Below are positions 44,765 through 53,422 of a stretch of DNA of 64,000 nucleotides, piece after piece. Made by a program: the position numbers and the translations under genes. Below the pieces are notes generated by a model. That model was not told where the DNA came from, ran no database searches, and was given only the letters and a program-made list of their open reading frames with translations. Position 1 is the first letter of the stretch, and the number at the start of each line of letters is the position of its first letter. Where the stretch lies: contig CAWCFK010000004.1 of NCBI GenBank assembly GCA_963794685.1, positions 992,001 to 1,056,000 of the forward strand, in the 5' to 3' direction. Source of the stretch: CAVTWH01 sp963794685 (GTDB lineage: Bacteria > Actinomycetota > Actinomycetes > Mycobacteriales > Micromonosporaceae).

Positions 44765-44820
44765 GATCTTGGGGTTATCGGGCTCATTTCGCTGTCCGTG
44801 ACCCCGACAACCCCAAGATC
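44765..44820. repeat. Dispersed hairpin repeat, copy 2, inside GH95
   Basis: Left arm starts GATCTTGGGGTTATCGGG; right arm ends CAACCCCAAGATC; one mismatch in an 18-bp stem. The ends match copy 1 at 15123-15178 while the inner sequence differs. In the GH95 frame it adds about 19 residues. Confidence 0.85.
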
Positions 44821-45552
44821 ACGCGGGCTGCCACCCGACCCGGCGGGCGGGATGAGGGGGAGGAGGGCGGTGCGGAGGAGGACGAGGAGGTCCTGGTCGG
44901 CGGTGACGGTGGGCCAGGTGGTGAGGCCGGCGAGGTTCGAGTCGGCGCGGAGGAGTGCGCCTACGGCGTACCCCCAATGGGGGCCGGAGCGGGCGGTGAG
45001 CCGCAGGCGGCCCGGTCGGCTGCGGCGCGACAGGCGCAGTGGGGCCGGGGGCGTGCCGGGTAGGCCGGTGAGGCGCAGGCGGATGGGGGTGTGGGTGGCG
45101 CGGATGCGTAGTACCACCACGTCGTGGGCGCGGGAGGCGAAGCACTCGGTGCGCAGGCCGGCGCTGGACTGCCAGACCACGCCGGTGGCCTGGTCGGTGC
45201 CGCGCGCGTAGCTGCCGACCGGCAGGCCGGTGACGGTGAGGGTGCCGGCGCCGATGAACGGGTCGATCTTGCGCAGCCGGTCGAAGCCGGGGTGCCCGGC
45301 GGCGGCCACCTCGACCACCCGGCGGGCGGCGGCCCGACCGTCCCCGGCGAGCAGGGCGGCGCGCAACTGCGGCAGGACGGGGGCGGTGTGCGGGGCCGGC
45401 AGCGGCGCGTCGACCGGCAGGAACAGCCGCTCGTGGGCGAGGGTGACGCGCAGCGTGCCGGGCTGGCCGTAGCAGAGCGCGCCCTGCCGGCCGTTGCCGG
45501 TGACGAGCGCTTCTTCCCAGTCGTCGGTCGCGGTACTGGATCTCACCGGGCC

Positions 45553-45573
45553 AGTTTGGCTATCGTCCAAACA
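45553..45573 (+). promoter_or_regulatory. Proposed ROK operator, site 3
   Basis: AGTTTG-N8-CCAAACA, followed by AAT, in the 45-bp gap between the divergent GH95 and GH42 starts. Confidence 0.65.
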
Positions 45574-45591
45574 AATGGCAACGGAGGCGCA

Positions 45592-47508
45592 ATGATCGGG
45601 TACGGCGGCGACTACAACCCGGAGCAGTGGCCGGCGGAGATCTGGGACGAAGACCTCCGGCTGATGCGCGAGGCCGGGGTCAACCTGGTGACCGTCGGCG
45701 TCTTCAGCTGGTCGAGCCTGCAACCGACCCCGCATCGGTACGAGTGGGGCTGGCTCGACCGGGCCCTGGACCGGCTGCACGCCGAGGGCATCCGGGTCAT
45801 CCTGGCCACCCCGACCGCGTCCCCGCCGCCCTGGTTCAGCCGCGCCCACCCGGACGCGCTGCCGGTCACCGCCGACGGGGCCCGGCTCTGGCACGGCAGC
45901 CGGGACACCTACTGCGTGCACGCGCCGGCATACCAGCAGGCCAGCGCCGAGATCGTCGGAGCGCTCGCGCAGCGCTACGCCACCCACCCGGCCGTGGTCA
46001 TGTGGCACGTGCACAACGAGTACGGCACCGACTGCCACTGCGACTACGCCGATGCCGCCTTCCGCGACTGGCTGCGTGCCCGGTACGGCGCCCTCGACGC
46101 GCTCAACGAGGCGTGGACCACCAGTTTCTGGAGCCAGGGGTACGCGGACTGGGACGACATCACCACCCCGCGGGCCACCCGCTACCTGCCCAACCCGACC
46201 CAGGGACTGGACTTCCGGCGCTTCCTGTCCGCCGCCCTCAAGGCGCACTACACCGCGCAGCGCGACGTGTTCCGCGCAGCCAGTCCGGGTACCCCGGTGA
46301 CGACGAACTTCGCGTTCGGCAACTGGGTACCGGTGGATGTCTGGGATTGGGCCGGTGACCTGGACCTGGCCGCCATCGACTGCTACCCGACGGCGACCGG
46401 GGTGGTCGGCGCGCAGCAGGTGGCGTTCGCGGCCGACCTGGCGCGCGGCATCGGTGACCGCACCACCGGCCGTTCCTGGCTGGTCATGGAGCAGGCCGCC
46501 GACCTGGTCTACAGCCGGGGTCGGATGCTGCCCCGGCCGGCCGGCGAGCTGACCCGGCACAGCCTCGCCCACCTGGCCCGGGGCGCCACCGGCATCCTGC
46601 ACTTCCAGTGGCGCGGCGCGCCCGGGGGCGCGGAGCTGTGGCACGCGGCGATGCTGCCGCACGCGGGAGCGCAGACGCCGGGCTTCCGCGAGGTCTGCGC
46701 GCTCGGCGAGACGCTTACCCGGCTCGCCGACCTGGACGAGCCCGTCCCCGCCCGGGTGGCGCTGGTCTGGGATCCGCAGGCCTGGTGGGGACTGTCCTCG
46801 CCCGGCCTGCCCGCCGACGACCTGGACTACTACGACGGGGTGCTGCGGGTACACGCCGCGCTCGGCCGGCTCGCCGTGCCGGTCGACGTGGTGCCGCCGC
46901 ACGCCGACCTGTCCGGCTACCAGGTGGTGCTGGTGCCGCACCTGTACTGCGTCAGCGACGCCGAGGTGGCCAACCTCGCCGGGTTCGCCGGCGCCCTGGT
47001 GGTCTGGTACCTGAGCGCCCTGGTGGACGAGCGGCTGCGGGTACGCGCCGGCGGCCACCCGGGCGCGTTCGCCGGCCGGCTCGGCATCCGGCTGGAGCAG
47101 TTCGGCCCGTTGCCGGCCGACACCCGGCAGCTGCTGTCCTCCGGGGCGGTCGTCGACCACTGGCGGGAGACGGTCGTCCCGCGGGGCGCGACGGTGATCG
47201 ACAAGTACCCGGACGGCAGCCCGGCCGTCACCCGCAACGGCGCCGCCTGGTACGTCTCCACCCGGCTGGACCCGGACGCGCTCAGCGCGCTGCTGGCCCG
47301 GGTGCTCGCCGCGGCCGGGGTGGCCGACCGGCCGGTGCCCGCGCCGCCCGGTGTGGAGGTGACCCGGCGCGGCGGCTGGACGTTCGTCCTCAACCACACC
47401 GACGAACCGGCCACCGTCGAGGTGTCCGGCCGGGACGTGCCGGCCGGCGAGCAGGTCGACGAACCCCTGCTGCTGCCACCTGGTGGTTACGCTGTGCTAC
47501 GGGGGTAG
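45592..47508 (+). CDS. GH42 beta-galactosidase
   Basis: 638-aa cytoplasmic enzyme. Starts MIGYGGDYNPEQWPAEIW, typical of GH42. The acid/base Glu is in WHVHNEYG (about 140) and the nucleophile in WLVMEQ (about 300). The trimerisation and C-terminal beta domains are present. GGAGG is 4 nt before the ATG. It would remove galactosyl side groups from imported oligosaccharides; arabinopyranosidase activity is also known in this family. Confidence 0.93.
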   Translation: MIGYGGDYNPEQWPAEIWDEDLRLMREAGVNLVTVGVFSWSSLQPTPHRYEWGWLDRALDRLHAEGIRVILATPTASPPPWFSRAHPDALPVTADGARLWHGSRDTYCVHAPAYQQASAEIVGALAQRYATHPAVVMWHVHNEYGTDCHCDYADAAFRDWLRARYGALDALNEAWTTSFWSQGYADWDDITTPRATRYLPNPTQGLDFRRFLSAALKAHYTAQRDVFRAASPGTPVTTNFAFGNWVPVDVWDWAGDLDLAAIDCYPTATGVVGAQQVAFAADLARGIGDRTTGRSWLVMEQAADLVYSRGRMLPRPAGELTRHSLAHLARGATGILHFQWRGAPGGAELWHAAMLPHAGAQTPGFREVCALGETLTRLADLDEPVPARVALVWDPQAWWGLSSPGLPADDLDYYDGVLRVHAALGRLAVPVDVVPPHADLSGYQVVLVPHLYCVSDAEVANLAGFAGALVVWYLSALVDERLRVRAGGHPGAFAGRLGIRLEQFGPLPADTRQLLSSGAVVDHWRETVVPRGATVIDKYPDGSPAVTRNGAAWYVSTRLDPDALSALLARVLAAAGVADRPVPAPPGVEVTRRGGWTFVLNHTDEPATVEVSGRDVPAGEQVDEPLLLPPGGYAVLRG

Positions 47509-47563
47509 CCGGCCCGTGTCCGGTTTGGGGTGATAATTAGGGGGGCCAGCCCTACCATCGATT

Positions 47564-47582
47564 AGCCCGCTAGCGGGCTTTT
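47564..47582 (+). terminator. Intrinsic terminator after GH42
   Basis: 16-bp palindrome AGCCCGCTAGCGGGCT running into TTTT, one of the few hairpins here with a U-tract. Confidence 0.85.
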
Positions 47583-47613
47583 CGCAGAGGGTAATGTTGG
47601 ACACACTGGCGGC

Positions 47614-48723
47614 ATGACACTCACTGTGCCGACACCGATCCCGTCCCAGGCGCTCGACGCGGGACCCGACCCGGCGGGTACAGCCCGAGGCAGCGACTTC
47701 GCCCGGTTGTCCCAGCAGATCGCCGCTGCCGGGCTCTTCAAGCGGCGGCACTTCTACTACGCGCGGACGATCACCGTCATCGTGGGCGCCTTCGCCGCCT
47801 GCTGGGTGGCGTTCGCGCTGGTCGGCGACTCCTGGTGGACGCTGCTGGTCGCCGCGGTGCTGGCCGTCGCCACCACCCAGGTCGCCTTCCTCGGCCACGA
47901 CGTCGGGCACCGACAGATCTTCCGGACCCGCAAGGCCAGTGAGACCGCCGGCATGCTGCTGGGCAACCTCGGCATCGGGATGAGCACCGGTTGGTGGATC
48001 GACAAGCACACCCGCCACCACGCCAACCCCAACCACACCGACCATGACCCGGACGTCGAAGCCGGGGTACTGGTGTGGAGCGAGGAGCAGGCATCCACCC
48101 GCAAGGGCATCGCCGCCTGGTTCGCCCGGTCGCAGGCGTACCTGTTCTTCCCGCTGATCCTGCTGGAGGGGCTCAGCCTGCACGTCAACGGCATCCGGGC
48201 GGCGTTCGGCAAGGAAACTCCGATCCGTCGCCGCTGGGCCGAGTGCCTGTTCCTGGTCGTGCACGTCGTCGCCTACCTGTCGGCGGTGTTCCTGGTGCTC
48301 TCGCCGGGCAAGGCGATCGCCTTCATCGCCGTGCACCAGGGCCTGTGGGGCTTCTACATGGGCGCCTCGTTCGCGCCGAACCACAAGGGCATGCCGATGC
48401 TCGGCCCCGACGATGACCTCGACTTCCTGCGCAAGCAGGTGCTCACCGCCCGTAACGTGCACGGCAGCTGGTTCAACGACCGGCTGCTCGGCGGCCTCAA
48501 CTACCAGATCGAGCACCACCTGTTCCCCAGCCTGCCCCGCCCGCACCTGCGCAAGGCACAGCCGATCGTGGAGGCGTACTGCGCCGCCAACGGGATCAGT
48601 TATGAGTCGACCACCCTGCTGCGCTCGTACCAGATCGGCTTGCGGTACCTGTACGACGTCGCCGCCCCGCTCCGCGAGCACGCCGACGCCGGCGCCAACG
48701 TCAAGGCCAGCGTCAACGCCTGA
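47614..48723 (+). CDS. Membrane fatty-acid desaturase
   Basis: 369-aa acyl-lipid or acyl-CoA desaturase with the di-iron His boxes HDVGH (about 94), HTRHH (about 131) and QIEHH (about 295). Two hydrophobic regions span the membrane twice each. The QxxHH third box is of the front-end/linoleoyl-CoA-desaturase-like group (DesA3 relatives). It would adjust membrane fluidity using electrons from ferredoxin or a reductase encoded elsewhere. Confidence 0.9.
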   Translation: MTLTVPTPIPSQALDAGPDPAGTARGSDFARLSQQIAAAGLFKRRHFYYARTITVIVGAFAACWVAFALVGDSWWTLLVAAVLAVATTQVAFLGHDVGHRQIFRTRKASETAGMLLGNLGIGMSTGWWIDKHTRHHANPNHTDHDPDVEAGVLVWSEEQASTRKGIAAWFARSQAYLFFPLILLEGLSLHVNGIRAAFGKETPIRRRWAECLFLVVHVVAYLSAVFLVLSPGKAIAFIAVHQGLWGFYMGASFAPNHKGMPMLGPDDDLDFLRKQVLTARNVHGSWFNDRLLGGLNYQIEHHLFPSLPRPHLRKAQPIVEAYCAANGISYESTTLLRSYQIGLRYLYDVAAPLREHADAGANVKASVNA

Positions 48724-48735
48724 CGCCGACAGCAT

Positions 48736-48774
48736 GAAGGGGCGTCGACCGCGGACAGCGGCCGGCGCCCCTTC
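48736..48774. terminator. Hairpin between desaturase and lipoprotein genes
   Basis: 9-bp stem GAAGGGGCG / CGCCCCTTC with a GC-rich internal region, between two convergent genes. Confidence 0.7.
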
Positions 48775-48793
48775 GTCGTGTTCGGGTGTCGTG

Positions 48794-49405
48794 TTACGCG
48801 CCCTGCCAGTACGCGGTGAGGGTGAGCGTCTTGCTGACGTGTGCCCCGCCGTCGATGGTGTCGATGGTGTACTTGTGCGTCTTGTTGCCCTTGGCGCCGC
48901 TACAGCTGAACGACAGGGTGTCCGAGCCGACTGCTGGGTAGTCGTGCCAGCTGCCGTGCCCGGTGCTGGCGAAGGTGCCGGTGTCGTCGATGGACAAGCC
49001 GACCATGGTGACGCCGCCCGAGACCTTCCAGGAGAGCGTGACGCTGCCGGGCACGGCGTTGAAGCCGGGACCGCCGGGGGAGCCGCAGCCGGGGTTGCCG
49101 ACGGTGACGAACACGTCGATGTGCGGGCCGGTCGCCGCGCTCTTGGTGGTGCCGGGCTTGGCGGAGGAGGGCTTGGTGGTGGGGCTGGTGGGGCTGCCGG
49201 TCGCGGCGCCGTTGCCCGAGCCGGTCTGCGAAGCGGTCGGATCCACATTCGACAGACCCTGGCTCGCGTCCGGTTTGGCGCTGTCGGTGGTCTGGTCCGC
49301 TTTACAGCCGGCGGTGGCTGTCGCGAGAGTCAGCAGGATGAGGAAGGAAAGGACCGCGCGCGGGCGGCGTACACCGGCCGTGGGTCCACTCAGGAGGGTC
49401 GACAT
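48794..49405 (-). CDS. Hypothetical lipoprotein
   Basis: 203 aa. Signal sequence with lipobox ATAGC (Cys34), then a Ser/Thr/Pro/Gly linker (about 40-100), and a compact beta-rich domain with PGSVTLSWKVSGGVTMVGLSID and paired Cys, possibly an Ig-like fold. No function assigned. The ATG at 49405 is 6 nt after GGAGACC. Confidence 0.75.
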   Translation of the reverse strand: MSTLLSGPTAGVRRPRAVLSFLILLTLATATAGCKADQTTDSAKPDASQGLSNVDPTASQTGSGNGAATGSPTSPTTKPSSAKPGTTKSAATGPHIDVFVTVGNPGCGSPGGPGFNAVPGSVTLSWKVSGGVTMVGLSIDDTGTFASTGHGSWHDYPAVGSDTLSFSCSGAKGNKTHKYTIDTIDGGAHVSKTLTLTAYWQGA

Positions 49406-49710
49406 GGGAGGTCTCCGGGGGTACGAGGGAGTCCTCACCGTAGAGACCTGTGGACCTTGTGACGAGCAAACGTCGGGTGCTTGTCAGTGATTCAGTCCCG
49501 GGTGGGTCGGTGGGTGCCGGCCGGCCGGTGGGTACCCGAGGGGCGGGGGCGCGGCGGCCGGGTACCGGAGGGATGGGTACCGGCCCAGCGGGCGGCACCG
49601 GACGGGTGCTCATCGCCGCAGCCGCGCATTCCCCGCACAGTCGACATCGGGCAAACCTCCTTGCCGTGCCTAACGAGCCGTCGGCCCGCTGGACGCGAAG
49701 GCCGGCTGCG
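49406..49710. other. Intergenic region rich in GGTACC/GGTGCC repeats
   Basis: No convincing gene. Between 49500 and 49600 short units GGTGCCGG, GGTACCCG and GGTACCGG recur several times. Open frames here are compositional. Confidence 0.4.
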
Positions 49711-50349
49711 TCAGGCGACTGCGATCAGTCGGCTTCCCGCCCCTCTGCTGCCCGCCCGACTGCGCACCACGGGCAGGCCGCCCACCAGCCACTCCTGCAG
49801 CAACTGCGTCGGAGCCGGCTGCCACTCCACCTCTTCGGGCGCGACCACCCAGCGCACCCGACCCTGCGGGGTGGCTGTCGGCGGGGCCGGAATCCACGAA
49901 CCCTCGCCGTGCAGCAGCACGTCCGGCAGGGTGGCCAGCTCGGCGTGCAGGTAGCCGCCCGGACGTACCAGGTACATCCAGCGGCCGGTCGGGGTGAGTG
50001 CCACCGGGCCGAGTTGTGGCCGGTGGGTGACGGTGGCGGCCAGCCAGGCCGGGACCTCCAGCACGTCGAAGGCGAGCCCGGTGGCGAGCAGGATCGAGTG
50101 CGGCGTGCCGCGCCAGGTGTCGCGGACGAGTTCGGGCTCGGTCACCGCGAGTTGGCGCAGGTCGGCGCGTACCCCGGCCGCATGGATCAGGTTCGGGTGC
50201 AGTCCCACGGTCGGGCAGGCCGGCCCGCAGGAGAACCGGTCCCCGACCAGACATCCGCCGGGAATCACCGGCCAGTCGTGCGCCGCGAACTGCACGGCGC
50301 TGCGGCGTAACCGGACCTGCCGCCACCCGCTTCCAAGTCGTGTCCGCAT
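49711..50349 (-). CDS. Prim-pol-like (bifunctional DNA primase/polymerase domain) protein
   Basis: 212 aa. HDWPVIPGGCLVGDRFSCGPACPTVGLHPN and LLATGLAFDVLEVPAW match the N-terminal prim-pol-like domain often annotated in actinomycetes; full catalytic Asp motifs are not evident, so enzymatic activity is doubtful. It sits divergent from the XRE regulator, a common pairing in Micromonosporaceae. The start is taken at ATG 50349. Confidence 0.65.
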   Translation of the reverse strand: MRTRLGSGWRQVRLRRSAVQFAAHDWPVIPGGCLVGDRFSCGPACPTVGLHPNLIHAAGVRADLRQLAVTEPELVRDTWRGTPHSILLATGLAFDVLEVPAWLAATVTHRPQLGPVALTPTGRWMYLVRPGGYLHAELATLPDVLLHGEGSWIPAPPTATPQGRVRWVVAPEEVEWQPAPTQLLQEWLVGGLPVVRSRAGSRGAGSRLIAVA

Positions 50350-50544
50350 CGTTATCAAAGCTCCGTCCTCCCCGCGTAACCGTGCCCACCTGCGGTCGTT
50401 TGACCGCGCAGACACGAGTGCCCGCTGCCGAGTCAACGTAGAGCGCTCCCATCGTGACCGGACGTACCTGATGTGCGACAGGATCCGGTCACAGGAGTGA
50501 CAGAGCGTCGGGACAGTTGGGCACGACCTGGGGAAAGGCCTCAT

Positions 50545-51777
50545 ATGGATGAGCTGCCGATCGGTCGCCGCGTCGCCTATTGGCGCGGCCGACGACACCT
50601 GTCCCAACAGGTGTTCGCTGACCGTCTGGGCAAGTCGAAGAGTTGGGTGGACAAGGTCGAACGCGGGGTACGCCGGCTGGACAAGTTCTCCGTCGTCTAC
50701 GAGATCGCCGACGTGCTGCAACTGGACGCGCAGTTGCTGCTCGGCAAGGAGCCGGAGCGCCGGCCGGGCGCGGTGAACTGCATCGACCAGGTCGAGGTCG
50801 CCGAGATCCGGTCGGCATTGGAGCGCTACGACGCGATCGGGTCGCTGGTCACCCAGGCCACTGATCCGGTCGGCGTGGACGACCTGCGCAAGGCGGTGGA
50901 CCACGCCTGGCTCACCTTCCAGCACGCCAAGTACGGGGTGCTCGCCCGGACCCTGCCCCGGCTGCTGCGCGAGGCGCAGGCCGCGGACTCCGCCTACAAC
51001 GGCACGGACAGGGGGGTACGGGCTGCGCACATGCTCGGCGAGCTGTACCAGATCTCCTCCTCGGCGCTGCGCAAACTCGGCGAGCACGAGTTGGCCTGGC
51101 TGGCCGCCGACCGGTCCATCTCGGTGTCCCAGCGCGCCGACAACCCGCTGCTCGCCGGTACCGGCAGCTTCCGGGTCGGCAACGCGCTGCTCGCCCTGGG
51201 CCGCCCCCGACCGTCGCTGGAGATCAACGTCAACGTCGCCAACCGGCTCGCCCCGACCGGCGACGCGGAGAGCAGCGACGAGTCGCGGCTGTCCGTCTAC
51301 GGCATGCTCCTTTTACAGGGGGCGATGGCGGCAGCCCGGATCGGCGACGCGGCCACCGTGCGTGACCTGCTCTTCGGCGCAGAAGAGGCAGCTTTGCGGG
51401 TCGGCGAGGACAAGAACCACTACTGGACCTGCTTCGGGCCGACCAACGTCAAACTGCACCGGGCCGCCGCCGCCGTGGAACTGGGCGAGGGGCAGTACGC
51501 CGTGGAGATCCACGAGACCATCGACCCGGGGCACTTCTCGGCACTGATGCCGGAGCGGCGTGCCCAGCACTTCATCGACCTGGCGCGCGGCCTGGCCCAG
51601 TTGGGTGACGTCGACCGGGCCGGCGAGATGCTGCTGGAGGGGGACCGGCTGGCCCCGGCCGAGGTGCGCTGCCGGCCGGCCGCCCAGGAGGTGCTCGCCA
51701 ACGTGCTGCGCCGCACCCGGGGCACCGCGCCGCTGCCGCTGGTGGAGCTGGCGCAGAACACGGGCCTGGGGCTGTGA
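50545..51777 (+). CDS. XRE-family regulator with TPR-like C-terminus
   Basis: 410 aa. N-terminal HTH (IGRRVAYWRGRRHLSQQVFADRLGKSKSWVDKVERGVRRL, about 6-46) and a helical-repeat region of about 300 residues that resembles TPR sensor domains in peptide- or ligand-responsive XRE proteins. GGGGAAAGG lies upstream of the ATG. GTGA overlap with the flavoprotein gene implies a joint function. Confidence 0.88.
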   Translation: MDELPIGRRVAYWRGRRHLSQQVFADRLGKSKSWVDKVERGVRRLDKFSVVYEIADVLQLDAQLLLGKEPERRPGAVNCIDQVEVAEIRSALERYDAIGSLVTQATDPVGVDDLRKAVDHAWLTFQHAKYGVLARTLPRLLREAQAADSAYNGTDRGVRAAHMLGELYQISSSALRKLGEHELAWLAADRSISVSQRADNPLLAGTGSFRVGNALLALGRPRPSLEINVNVANRLAPTGDAESSDESRLSVYGMLLLQGAMAAARIGDAATVRDLLFGAEEAALRVGEDKNHYWTCFGPTNVKLHRAAAAVELGEGQYAVEIHETIDPGHFSALMPERRAQHFIDLARGLAQLGDVDRAGEMLLEGDRLAPAEVRCRPAAQEVLANVLRRTRGTAPLPLVELAQNTGLGL

Positions 51778-52376
51778 CCGGCGACGGGGTGCTCTACGTC
51801 ATCGTCTGTGGCTCCCCGCTCGCCCATCGGGTCGGGGCCCTGGTCAAGGCCGCCCAGGCGGACGGCTGGGACGTGTGCGTGGTGTGTACCCCGGACGGGC
51901 GCAAGTTCGTGGACACGGGTGCGCTGGCCCGGCAGACCGGGCACCCGGTGCGCAGCGCGTACAAGAATCCCGGTGATCCGGACGTGTTGCCCGACGCGGA
52001 CGCGATGATCGTCGCGCCGGCCACCGTCAACACGGTCAACAAGCTGGCCGCCGGGATCGCCGACACGCTCGCCCTCGGCCTGCTCATCGAGGGGTACGGC
52101 AAGGGCCTGCCGATCGTGCTGCTGCCCTACACCAACGAGCCGATGGCGGCCTGGCCGGTGTTCCGGGAGAACATCGACCGGCTGCGCTCCTGGGGCATCC
52201 GGGTGCTCTTCGGCCCGGACGTGGTCACCCTGCACGACCCGGGCAAGGGCGACGCCGACGACCGGCTGGATTCCTTCCCGTGGCGGCTGACCCTGGCCGC
52301 GCTCGCCGACCTGCGCCGGCAGGGCCACCCCGACCGGTGCCGACCAGCAGCCCCGGCCGACCAGCCCGGACACTGA
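51774..52376 (+). CDS. Flavoprotein (phosphopantothenoylcysteine-decarboxylase-like fold)
   Basis: 200 aa. VIVCGSPLAHRVGALVKAAQADGW and ADAMIVAPATVNTVNKLAAGIADTLAL are the FMN-binding signatures of the HFCD/CoaC family. It may decarboxylate a peptidyl cysteine or act as an FMN switch for the upstream XRE regulator. GTG start, coupled to that gene. Confidence 0.82.
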   Translation: MTGDGVLYVIVCGSPLAHRVGALVKAAQADGWDVCVVCTPDGRKFVDTGALARQTGHPVRSAYKNPGDPDVLPDADAMIVAPATVNTVNKLAAGIADTLALGLLIEGYGKGLPIVLLPYTNEPMAAWPVFRENIDRLRSWGIRVLFGPDVVTLHDPGKGDADDRLDSFPWRLTLAALADLRRQGHPDRCRPAAPADQPGH

Positions 52377-52497
52377 ACCCCCTTTCGGCCCCAACGGTGA
52401 GTCCGGGTCGACTCTCGTGGATTCGGCCGGCCCGGCGGGGAGGTCGAAAGGCGGAGGTCGAAAAAGGTTCGCCGACCCCCCGACCAGCCCACGCTGG

Positions 52498-52503
52498 TAA
52501 CCT
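52498..52503 (+). promoter_or_regulatory. Probable -10 element of a leaderless Nif3 transcript
   Basis: TAACCT ends 7 nt before the GTG at 52511; no ribosome site. Confidence 0.45.
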
Positions 52504-52510
52504 CGCGGCC

Positions 52511-53422
52511 GTGACCACCGTGGCAGATGTCGTGGCGCTGCTCGCGCAGCGGTACCCGCCCGGGTGGGCCGACGACTGGGACCGGGTGGGACTGGTCCTC
52601 GGTGAGCCGGACGCCCCGGCGGACACCGTGCTGTGCGCCGTCGACTGCGTCCCCGAGGTGGTCGACGAGGCCGTCCAGGCCGGCGCCGGGCTGCTGGTGG
52701 TGCACCATCCGCTGCTGCTGCGCGGGGTGTCCAGCGTCGCGCCGACGACGTACAAGGGTCAGATCGTGCACCGCATGATCCGCGCCGGCCTGGCCCTGTT
52801 CACCGCGCACACCAACGCAGACGTGGCCGCGCCCGGCGTCAGCGACGCGCTGGCCGCCCGGCTCGGCCTGACCGACCTGCGCCCGCTGCGCCCGGCGCAG
52901 CGGGAACTGCCGGGCGCCGGCCCCGCGGTCGGCAGCGGCCGGGTGGGCCAACTACCCCGGCCGATCACCCTGGCCGAGCTGACCGCCCTGGCCGCGGCCG
53001 CGCTGCCGGCGACCCACTGGGGGGTACGAGCGGCCGGCGCACCCGATCGCGTGATCGCCACGGTCGCGGTGTGCGGTGGCGCGGGTGACAGCTACCTCGC
53101 CGACGCCGTGGCCGCGGGCGTGGACGCCTACCTCACCGCCGACCTGCGCCACCACCCGGCCAGCGAGCACCTGGCCGCCGGCGGGCCGGCGCTGCTCGAC
53201 GCCGCCCACTGGGCCACCGAACGCCCCTGGCTGGATGATCTGGCCACCCTGCTGCGTTCTGAACTGGGGGTCCGGGTCCTGGTCAGCGACCGGGTCACCG
53301 ACCCGTGGACCGTGCACGCCCCGTCCGGTCGGGCCCCGATCTCCGCGTACCGTCCGACGCCCACCGTGGCCGTCGATTCCGACTTCGACCCCGACCAGGA
53401 AGTAAAGGAGCCGCGCCCGTGA
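52511..53422 (+). CDS. Nif3-like dinuclear metal centre protein
   Basis: 303-aa protein of the Nif3/DUF34/YqfO family, forming a hexameric ring with a two-metal site. Ligands are visible in VVHHPLLLRG (about 60), FTAHTNAD (about 98) and the C-terminal DAAHWATE (about 230). GTP cyclohydrolase activity has been suggested for some members, but the role is open. First gene of a conserved actinobacterial trio with the CT398-like and RNase H genes. Confidence 0.92.
   Translation: MTTVADVVALLAQRYPPGWADDWDRVGLVLGEPDAPADTVLCAVDCVPEVVDEAVQAGAGLLVVHHPLLLRGVSSVAPTTYKGQIVHRMIRAGLALFTAHTNADVAAPGVSDALAARLGLTDLRPLRPAQRELPGAGPAVGSGRVGQLPRPITLAELTALAAAALPATHWGVRAAGAPDRVIATVAVCGGAGDSYLADAVAAGVDAYLTADLRHHPASEHLAAGGPALLDAAHWATERPWLDDLATLLRSELGVRVLVSDRVTDPWTVHAPSGRAPISAYRPTPTVAVDSDFDPDQEVKEPRP

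Larger units (their letters stand above)
43158..45546 (-). pseudogene. GH95-like alpha-L-fucosidase/galactosidase, one frameshift
   Basis: Cytoplasmic hydrolase of about 795 aa (GTG start at 45546, VRSSTATDDWEEALVTGNGRQGALCYG). The C-terminal barrel has PTLQGVWSGTYRPAWESGYTLDGNLFAAL, PSYSPENTP and HRHASQLFGLW, matching GH95 although the usual Asn pair is not obvious. The frame changes between 44530 and 44610, consistent with one inserted base. A dispersed hairpin repeat (44765-44820) is inserted in frame in the N-terminal half. It heads an operon with GH31 and is divergent from GH42, with 45 bp between start codons. Confidence 0.75.

Noticed and set aside
43684..47397. 1237-aa minus-strand open frame
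   Set aside because: Only the part from about 45546 to 44550 is real GH95 sequence; the rest is antisense to GH42 or out of frame.
50446..50459. Third CebR box near the XRE gene
   Set aside because: Only 11 of 14 positions match, and the neighbours have no link to cellulose.
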